Positions 58,237-64,000 of a stretch of DNA of 64,000 nucleotides are shown in pieces. Location: NCBI RefSeq assembly GCF_021397715.1, contig NZ_CP090210.1, positions 23,716-87,715 of the forward strand, written 5' to 3'. Position 1 is the first letter of the stretch, and each line of letters starts with the position of its first letter. The position numbers and the translations under genes are program-made. Below the pieces are notes generated by a model. That model had not been told where the DNA came from. It saw only the letters and a program-made list of their open reading frames with translations, and did no database searches. The stretch is from Pantoea agglomerans (GTDB lineage Bacteria; Pseudomonadota; Gammaproteobacteria; Enterobacterales; Enterobacteriaceae).

Positions 58237-58818
58237 ATGGATCTTTTTAGCTGGTTTATGATTGCCGTTGCGGTCGTGATTTTTCTGGCGGTACGAGGTA
58301 AGCAGAAACGTAAGAAAGGGCCATACCAGCCAGCACCAACTCAGAAACCGGAGTGGCGGGATAATAGACCAGCGCCTGAATATACGCGGGAAGAAACTAC
58401 GGCCGAACGACAACTGAACACCGTAAGAAGCAGCGATTTTCACAAGCGTCCTCTGATGAATAAAAGTGAGTACCGTGTATTCTGCAAGCTCGAAAAGCTG
58501 CTCTCAGCATCACACCGTGGCTATCGTGTATTCTCTCAGGTATCACTCGGTGAGATTCTGGGGTCAGATGACAAGCAGGCTTATCTGGCGATTAACAGTA
58601 AGCGGGCAGATTTCGTGATCATAGACTGGTCAGGGCAGCCAATAGCCGTTGTTGAATATCACGGCAGCGGCCATTATCAGGACGATGCGATTTTACGTGA
58701 CGCGGTCAAACGTGAAGCATGCAACAGTGCAGGAATAGCATTCATAGAGCTAACTGAAAACTACACTGACGCTGATATTAAGGCCATAAGCGATTACCTG
58801 AGAGCAAAAGCTGCCTGA
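58237..58818 (+). CDS. Membrane-anchored DUF2726-like protein
   Basis: 193 aa. One N-terminal membrane helix (MDLFSWFMIAVAVVIFLAV), a basic linker, and a DUF2726-like domain: RPLMNKSEYRVFCKLEKLLS, then YRVFSQVSLGEIL, RADFVIIDWSGQPIAVVEYH and ALREAVKREACNSAGI-like (actual DAVKREACNSAGIAFIEL). This domain is related to restriction-endonuclease folds. AAGGAGG lies 11 bases upstream of 58237; an ATG at 58198 is a weaker start. Role unknown. Confidence 0.75.
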   Translation: MDLFSWFMIAVAVVIFLAVRGKQKRKKGPYQPAPTQKPEWRDNRPAPEYTREETTAERQLNTVRSSDFHKRPLMNKSEYRVFCKLEKLLSASHRGYRVFSQVSLGEILGSDDKQAYLAINSKRADFVIIDWSGQPIAVVEYHGSGHYQDDAILRDAVKREACNSAGIAFIELTENYTDADIKAISDYLRAKAA

Positions 58819-58820
58819 TG

Positions 58821-59063
58821 TCAGTGACACCACCAGTGAAGCCTTCTCTTTTTTTCATCGAGTACGCGCCGCAGCTCCCTGCGGTGCCGCCTCAGTTCCT
58901 GATGAAGCGTGCGCTGCTTGATCTTGTGAAAAACCTCATTTCTGACCTCACGTGAACAGTTATCAGCTTCCGCTTCGCAGCGGCTGATTTCCTGTAGTAA
59001 CCAGTCCATATAAAGGTCAAGCTGTTCACCCTCAACGCCCTGCAGCTGTGTCTGTGAAAACAT
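58821..59063 (-). CDS. Unrecognised 80-aa helical protein
   Basis: Start MFSQTQLQGVEGEQLDLYMD is set by GGGAG 7 bases upstream. The rest is a charged helix ending RRELRRVLDEKKRRLHWWCH. No family recognised. It converges on the DUF2726-like gene with 2 bases between the ends. From 59064 to 59362 (299 bases, AT-rich) I see no gene. Confidence 0.5.
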   Translation of the reverse strand: MFSQTQLQGVEGEQLDLYMDWLLQEISRCEAEADNCSREVRNEVFHKIKQRTLHQELRRHRRELRRVLDEKKRRLHWWCH

Positions 59064-59362
59064 ATAGAAGCTCCCATAACATGGTATCTCTCTCTTTTCA
59101 GGATTACCGATTGAGGATTTAATCGGCAGCAAACAATAGACTTTTAGTTTTAGCGATGTTTAAAGGTGTGATTAAGTAGGATAAAACGGCTGTAGAAAAG
59201 CTAGTTTTTTTTGCTGAAAAAACTCAATCGCGGCACACAAAACACTGCAAGCTAAAACAAACCAAATTTAATGTTAAAAATCAATGATTAATCTAACCTG
59301 TGTTTTTAAGGGACTATGCTGTGTTATGTTTGTAATTATTAATAGCGCAGTGTGACAAACCG

Positions 59363-60931
59363 ATGACCTCAGTCTCCAAGCTACTACACAGACATGGCCC
59401 TTGCCTTAGCTCAAAGCTCGCTGAGCTACTTATCACCGACAGAGGTATCTCGCCTGAAAATGCCAGGAAATTGATCTCCAGAGCTGTTCAGTCAGGTGAA
59501 ATAAGCAGCATAAAAAACATGTTCCCGAAAAGGGAGCATTTCGTATATCTGAAAGAATCATACGGAAGTGAGAGGTTCTGGATAGTCATTACTGACGAGT
59601 TAGTAAAAAGCGGATCTTCGATTGGCCTAGCATTAACTGCATTAACAGCTCGGGGTGGAATCATTCCAGTGAACCATTTTGGTGCTGCAAGTGGTTCTCC
59701 ACTCGCCATGAAAAAAAAGCTTTCTTTTACAGAAGTACTGGGAAAACTTATAAACTTAGGACTATGTGAAAAGACAGATTTAACTGGTATAGGCGAATGT
59801 CTAGTTATAAAAGAACGCGATAAAAAGCGTTATGAACACGTTGCAAGGCAGGTAAATGCAAGGCTTGTCACAGAGTCTGTATTTATATCCACAATCGTCC
59901 AGTGGGCACAAAATCTTAACTTGGTAAGTTACGATTCGGTCAAAACCAGGTTAAATGATACGCCTTCTATATCTAATTATCAGTTTGATATTACAGCGCC
60001 TTCTTACCTTTCACCCCTTCTTACTATTTCTGCTGAAGCAAAGAAACCCGGCTTTTTTGCTTGCGACGTATTGCTCGGTACCACTGTATCTCTTGTTCAG
60101 GTACAACCCTTCATAGCTAAATGCAAATCGATATTGTCGTTAAAAAATGTAGGTAGAACTCTTTTCATATTCGCGGCGAGTCAGTTCGAACCACAGGCAT
60201 TTTCAGAACTAAAGAGACACGGAATCATACCCGCAACTCCCTCAAACTTGTTTGGAGAGGAAGTAGCAAAAAGCTTAAAAGAACTAAACGACTTTCTTGA
60301 TTATTACTTCATCAAGGATTCACGAGGCATTGAAAAAATAGATTCAATCATGACATGCTTAGCCCAAGTAAAAGGAGCTGCAGCACAGCTACAAGGAGCA
60401 CTCTTTGAATACCTTGTTGCTGAGGTAGTTAGAGAAGATGGTGGCGATATTGAAATAGGTAGGCTTTGTAAATCCCAAAATGGAAAGTATGCGGATAGTG
60501 ACGTATGCATTAGAAAAAGGCATAAAGAAATTAGATTCATTGAATGCAAAGGTTATAAACCATACTCAGAGGTAAAACATGAGGATGTAAAAAATTGGGT
60601 TAGCAAACAAATACCAGTTTTTAGAGATCAGGGAAAAGTTGATTACCCTAACGCTGAAATTATAGTAGAAATCTGGACGACTGGAAAATTCAGTGAAGAG
60701 AGCAGCTTACTACTAGAAAAATGCATTCAAGATAACAACATAAGAAAAAGGTGTGAAATTCGAGTCCTTGAAGCTCACGAAGTACGACAAGAATTTTACA
60801 AAACGAAGAACAAAAACCTCATAAATGTTTATGAGAAACATTTCGCCAATACATACTATGAAGAAAAGGAAAAGGATTATTTCCGCAGGCCATCAAGATT
60901 AGCAGGCGGTCCAGATGAATATTTTAACTAA
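59363..60931 (+). CDS. Putative PD-(D/E)XK nuclease, possible defence protein
   Basis: 522 aa, AT-rich gene. N-terminal winged-helix-like part (LLHRHGPCLSSKLAELLITD; ISPENARKLISRAVQSGEI), a middle domain, and a C-terminal restriction-type nuclease core: AQLQGALFEYLVAEVVRED (helix with Glu), YADSDVCIRKRHKEIRFIEC and KGYKPYSEV. The D-x(n)-E-C-K spacing fits PD-(D/E)XK enzymes. A similar layout (DNA-binding plus nuclease) is seen in stand-alone restriction or abortive-infection genes. Not matched to a named system. Confidence 0.65.
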   Translation: MTSVSKLLHRHGPCLSSKLAELLITDRGISPENARKLISRAVQSGEISSIKNMFPKREHFVYLKESYGSERFWIVITDELVKSGSSIGLALTALTARGGIIPVNHFGAASGSPLAMKKKLSFTEVLGKLINLGLCEKTDLTGIGECLVIKERDKKRYEHVARQVNARLVTESVFISTIVQWAQNLNLVSYDSVKTRLNDTPSISNYQFDITAPSYLSPLLTISAEAKKPGFFACDVLLGTTVSLVQVQPFIAKCKSILSLKNVGRTLFIFAASQFEPQAFSELKRHGIIPATPSNLFGEEVAKSLKELNDFLDYYFIKDSRGIEKIDSIMTCLAQVKGAAAQLQGALFEYLVAEVVREDGGDIEIGRLCKSQNGKYADSDVCIRKRHKEIRFIECKGYKPYSEVKHEDVKNWVSKQIPVFRDQGKVDYPNAEIIVEIWTTGKFSEESSLLLEKCIQDNNIRKRCEIRVLEAHEVRQEFYKTKNKNLINVYEKHFANTYYEEKEKDYFRRPSRLAGGPDEYFN

Positions 60932-61048
60932 TTACAGCCAAAATAATTCTCTAAATAGAGTTAGTTACTAGCTGTTATGTTAAAATCAAACTATCTAATT
61001 CTTTCACATTTGAATTTATTTTAAAAAATACATATCAGCTCTAAAATT

Positions 61049-61071
61049 GGCGCTCAAATTACAAGAGCGCC
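61049..61071. terminator. Stem-loop between convergent genes
   Basis: GGCGCTC-AAATTACAA-GAGCGCC, with a weak T-rich tail on the minus strand (AATTTTAG). It lies between the ends of the nuclease gene (plus) and the HNH gene (minus). Confidence 0.5.
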
Positions 61072-61092
61072 TTGAAAGCCACATTATAATTC

Positions 61093-61779
61093 TCATTTTT
61101 GCTGATGCAAATTAGCCAAGCTGTCTATTGCTCCTTCAATATCAATATGGCCCTTGTCAATTATTAAACCTTCATCGTCATCTTCAATATCATCATCGTC
61201 TGGGTTTCCATCGTAAGCATCTTCGTCTTCAACAGGAATGCCTTGTGCTTTATCATTTGTATTTCTTGCAAGCCTATCAAGTTTAAAAAAATCAATGCTG
61301 TAACTTCCTTTTTCACTATTATTTTTGACGCTATAAGAAACAAGAATATTTGTTCCTTCCTGTAGGGAAACGTACCTTATATGCTCTTCAAAAACATCAG
61401 TATTCGGATGTACAAATTTGTAGTTCTCTGTAGCAAAAGGGTTTGCATTGTTATGAAAACATGGGTTAATAAATTTAACACTCCTACCCTTCATTTTCAT
61501 ATTACATCTTTTACATGATGCCGCCAAGTTATCCATATTGAACATGAAATCTACGTATTTATGCTTAGGGAGAATGTGTTCAATATCAATCACATAATTA
61601 AATTCATCAAACATATCTCTTAGGCAATAACAACAAAAATGCTTTTGCCTAACCTTTAAATATTCTTTCACCCTGCTTTTTAAACTTTTCAAACTTTCAT
61701 CTTTCCATGAATTATGACCCTTTCTGATACATTCATCAATTAACACGGTTTCTTCTGGGGAAAATAAAAAATCAGCCAT
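61093..61779 (-). CDS. HNH endonuclease, PtuB-like
   Basis: 228-aa nuclease. HNH core with two zinc pairs: HFCCYCLRDMFDEFNYVIDI, then EHILPKHKYVDF (His-containing core) and NLAASCKRCNMKMKGRSVKF. A highly acidic C-terminal stretch (DGNPDDDDIEDDDEG) follows. It overlaps the ATPase gene by 8 bases and is surely its partner. ATPase plus HNH pairs of this size are the Septu (PtuA/PtuB) layout. Confidence 0.85.
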   Translation of the reverse strand: MADFLFSPEETVLIDECIRKGHNSWKDESLKSLKSRVKEYLKVRQKHFCCYCLRDMFDEFNYVIDIEHILPKHKYVDFMFNMDNLAASCKRCNMKMKGRSVKFINPCFHNNANPFATENYKFVHPNTDVFEEHIRYVSLQEGTNILVSYSVKNNSEKGSYSIDFFKLDRLARNTNDKAQGIPVEDEDAYDGNPDDDDIEDDDEGLIIDKGHIDIEGAIDSLANLHQQK

Positions 61780-62956
61780 TTAAATCACCGTGCACTTTTG
61801 AAAGTAGCTTAAGCACATCAGCAAGAAAGATAGATTGTTTATTATCAAATGCTGCTTTTTCCATTGCGGAAATTTTTTCATAAGCATCACTGTAATACTC
61901 TTTACCCTCTGCGACATCGCGTACTAACTTACTACAGTAATCAGAAAGATACCTGTTCTTGGGCGTCAAAACACCAAAAAGCTCATAATAAACTTGCTCA
62001 ATGTTATTGTTTTTATTCTTGTGATTCGCTTTATAAATGACACCATCTTCAATATGGAATAAAGAAACTTCGGAGCTTAAAAAGTTAGTTTCCATGGTAA
62101 TAAAAGGTGAGTGAGTCGCAATAATAACTTTAGTTTTATCATTATAATCCATAAAGGAAACCAGAAATTCAATGTATTTTTTTTGCCACTTAGGATGGAG
62201 GCTATTCTCAGGTTCGTCTATTAGTATAACCTTGGGTAGTTTAATTTCACGGTCATCTAAGAAATTATTTAGAAAAAGGCCAGATGAAAGCATATATAGT
62301 TCACCTGAACTGGCGTGTTCTATTGGAAAAAAATCACCCGACTTTCTTACAAAAACTCTATTTTCAAAAAGTGGCCTAAAAGAACCTATCCCTAAATTAG
62401 CTTTTAATTCATCTTCTTGGCTGAGATGGTCATTTAATGACTGGCTCATATTCTCATAATCGTTATACCCTAAATGGAAATCACGGCTCATGCCTAGATA
62501 ATTCCCATACTCTTTAACCATGCCGTTAGTTATAGGTCTCTTAAAGGAAGTTGTACTTTTATACCTATTCTTACCATATGCAGAATAAATTAACTCATAC
62601 GGATTGTAATTTTCATTAGTCCTTGTAATACCATATAATGGCTCTCTCCTGACCACAATATCGTCAGAATAACCAATCATCTTGCATATGCTTAGCAACC
62701 TTCTTAAAGAATTATTTCTAATTAGGTTTACGAAGTAATCGCTTATCGATCTTGATAAAAAATCCGAGTTAAATCCATTCCTTGATCTTAGGCGGTAATA
62801 ATGGGGGCTGTTTTCTTCAACTCTTGGGAATGGGTTGATTAGTGAGTTTGATAAAATTGCAAAGTGATTATCTTTAAAATTCTCATTAAAGAAATTAAGT
62901 AAATACCTCGTTTTTCCTTGACCATTGTCACCTAAAATAACATTTATAGTAGCCAT
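61772..62956 (-). CDS. AAA15/ABC-like ATPase, PtuA-like
   Basis: 394-aa ATPase. Walker A GDNGQGKTRYLL at about residue 10, ABC-type signature ASSGELYMLSSGLFL, Walker B LPKVILIDEPENSLHPKWQK, and the His switch IATHSPFITME. This set marks the AAA15/OLD-like ATPases of anti-phage systems. I start at 62956 (MATINVILG) because AAAGG lies 7 bases upstream; the ATG two codons earlier is too close to it. Septu-like defence is the best fit; retron-Eco7-type modules also use PtuAB, but no RT is adjacent here. Confidence 0.85.
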   Translation of the reverse strand: MATINVILGDNGQGKTRYLLNFFNENFKDNHFAILSNSLINPFPRVEENSPHYYRLRSRNGFNSDFLSRSISDYFVNLIRNNSLRRLLSICKMIGYSDDIVVRREPLYGITRTNENYNPYELIYSAYGKNRYKSTTSFKRPITNGMVKEYGNYLGMSRDFHLGYNDYENMSQSLNDHLSQEDELKANLGIGSFRPLFENRVFVRKSGDFFPIEHASSGELYMLSSGLFLNNFLDDREIKLPKVILIDEPENSLHPKWQKKYIEFLVSFMDYNDKTKVIIATHSPFITMETNFLSSEVSLFHIEDGVIYKANHKNKNNNIEQVYYELFGVLTPKNRYLSDYCSKLVRDVAEGKEYYSDAYEKISAMEKAAFDNKQSIFLADVLKLLSKVHGDLNG

Positions 62957-63202
62957 ATTCATGCCTTTGTCTTATTTTCTTTTTTAATACATAAATCAAA
63001 TTTTTTGCATATGTGTGAAAAATTATAATCAATTTAACATTAACTGAAGCTTCACTTAAAAGTAAATATTTTTTTAAGACGTCATTAATTTATTTCTCTT
63101 GATTCGTTATAAATGAAAGTGAAATAGTTACAACAAAAAAAATAACAACAGTTACTTTATCAACTGTAAATTATTCTAGTTGAAATTTATATTCTTAATA
63201 GG

Positions 63203-63300
63203 CTGTACGTTAACGGTCGTTTTCGGACACCCATCACAGCATATGTACGGAAGTCAGTGTTTTTAAATTCGTACATGCGTTACAATAAGTACACCTATTT
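63203..63300. promoter_or_regulatory. Probable res site of the resolvase
   Basis: Within the 356-bp gap 62963-63318, repeated TGTAC/GTACA motifs form dyads: TGTACG...GGACA (63204-63229), TGTACG...CGTACA (63244-63275), and AGTACA (63288-63294). Three spaced sub-sites before a resolvase gene fit a res site. The AT-rich remainder (62963-63200) shows no gene. Confidence 0.5.
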
Positions 63301-63318
63301 AGTACATGTAGTAACCCT

Positions 63319-63912
63319 ATGTCACGAGTTTTTGCTTACTGCAGGGTTTCAACCCTGGAACAGAACACCGAAAACCAGCGTCGAGAGATCGAGGCTGCTG
63401 GTTTTGCCATTCGCCCCCAACGTCTGTTAGAGGAATACGTCAGTGGCTCGGTTGCAGCTGCCGAACGCCCCGGATTTATGCGACTACTCGACAGGATGGA
63501 AAATGGTGACGTCCTGATTGTGACAAAGCTCGATCGCCTCGGGCGTAATGCAATGGACATCAGAAAAACTGTCGAGCTTCTTGCTGCATCAGAAATTCGT
63601 GTGCACTGCCTCGCGCTTGGTGGAGTAGACCTGACCAGTCCGGCCGGCAAAATGACGATGCAGGTGATCTCAGCAGTCGCTGAGTTTGAGCGAGATTTGC
63701 TCCTTGAGCGTACCCATGCAGGCATCGCCAGGGCAAAGGCGTCCGGTAAAAGATTTGGCCGTCCTCCTGCGCTTAACGACGAACAAAAGCTTGAAGTTCA
63801 TGCGCGAATTGATGCAGGCGAAAGCATCAGTGCGATAGCGCGTAAATTTGAAACTACGCGGCAAACCATACTCAGGATTAAAGCGTCCCGGCCTGGCGGA
63901 GACGACGCGTAA
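63319..63912 (+). CDS. Serine recombinase (resolvase)
   Basis: 197-aa small serine recombinase of the Tn3-resolvase/invertase group. Nucleophile Ser in YCRVSTLEQNTENQ, GDVLIVTKLDRLGRNAMDI, and PAGKMTMQVISAVAEFERDL; C-terminal helix-turn-helix ISAIARKFETTRQTILRIKA. Probably resolves plasmid multimers. From 63913 to 64000 I see no gene. Confidence 0.92.
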   Translation: MSRVFAYCRVSTLEQNTENQRREIEAAGFAIRPQRLLEEYVSGSVAAAERPGFMRLLDRMENGDVLIVTKLDRLGRNAMDIRKTVELLAASEIRVHCLALGGVDLTSPAGKMTMQVISAVAEFERDLLLERTHAGIARAKASGKRFGRPPALNDEQKLEVHARIDAGESISAIARKFETTRQTILRIKASRPGGDDA

Positions 63913-64000
63913 AACGGAATTCAAAAAACGGAATGGCAGGCGATCAGGATTACCTGATGAGCGCTATCTCGCCACGCCATGACTCAGAGAGGACGCAAAT

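Overview
The window is part of a large F-like conjugative plasmid from an Enterobacterales host. This rests on an F-type transfer operon, an F-like nic sequence, a psiA/psiB/ssb leading region, LexA-boxed umuDC loci, a ParA partition locus, IS1 and an arsenic/cadmium resistance transposon. No replication initiator gene or species marker is visible, so host species and Inc group stay open.

Layout. (1) About 1-15.9 kb, minus strand: type IV secretion and F-pilus genes, in order of transcription traA-L-E-K-B, an unrecognised gene, a P-loop mini-ORF, traV-C, a mini-ORF, trbI-traW, a DsbA-like gene, traU-trbC-traN-traF-trbB-traH-traG (traG cut by the window edge). (2) About 15.9-18.9 kb: a divergent regulator with five helix-turn-helix units where traJ/traY would be expected, a TraM-like relaxosome gene, oriT, and a VirB1-type lytic transglycosylase. 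(3) About 19-38.5 kb: the leading region, first to enter the recipient. Nearly all genes are transcribed toward oriT, so the transferred plus strand is their template. It carries radC-like, psiA, parB-like, methyltransferase, DUF3560, psiB, ssb and several unknown genes. They are separated by nine copies of a ~124-bp multi-hairpin element plus further repeated blocks. Six genes share one N-terminal leader. The arrangement looks like a battery of Frpo-type single-strand promoters. AT-rich cargo sits between the repeats, including a reverse-transcriptase cassette with a structured upstream RNA and a coupled 47-aa ORF.

(4) 38.5-56.7 kb: a resident umuDC whose umuC is split by a 16.4-kb insertion at 39251-55635. 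Deleting the insertion restores an open UmuC frame exactly. The insertion has two overlapping tyrosine recombinase genes (Tn554-like layout), DUF305, cadA/cadR, arsR-arsB-arsC, arsH, arsR2, an MFS exporter, an arsN-like acetyltransferase with a LysR regulator, and a second umuDC. The second umuC is itself broken by an IS remnant plus IS1 and carries an Asp-to-Tyr change in its catalytic motif. (5) 56.7-58.1 kb: parA with a small ribbon-helix-helix-like partner gene, flanked by AT-rich repeats that probably form the centromere. (6) 58.2-63.9 kb: accessory and defence genes: a DUF2726-like protein, a putative PD-(D/E)XK nuclease, a Septu-like ATPase/HNH pair, and a serine resolvase with a likely res site.

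How it fits together. On conjugation the plus strand leaves from the nic site near 18.27 kb. The structured repeats could allow priming or transcription while the DNA is still single-stranded, giving early synthesis of SSB, PsiB and the other leading proteins. The best candidates for something undescribed are the reverse-transcriptase cassette (34.45-35.72 kb), the repeated ssDNA-promoter-like units with their leader (20.6-38.4 kb), and the 54-aa P-loop ORF in the transfer operon.
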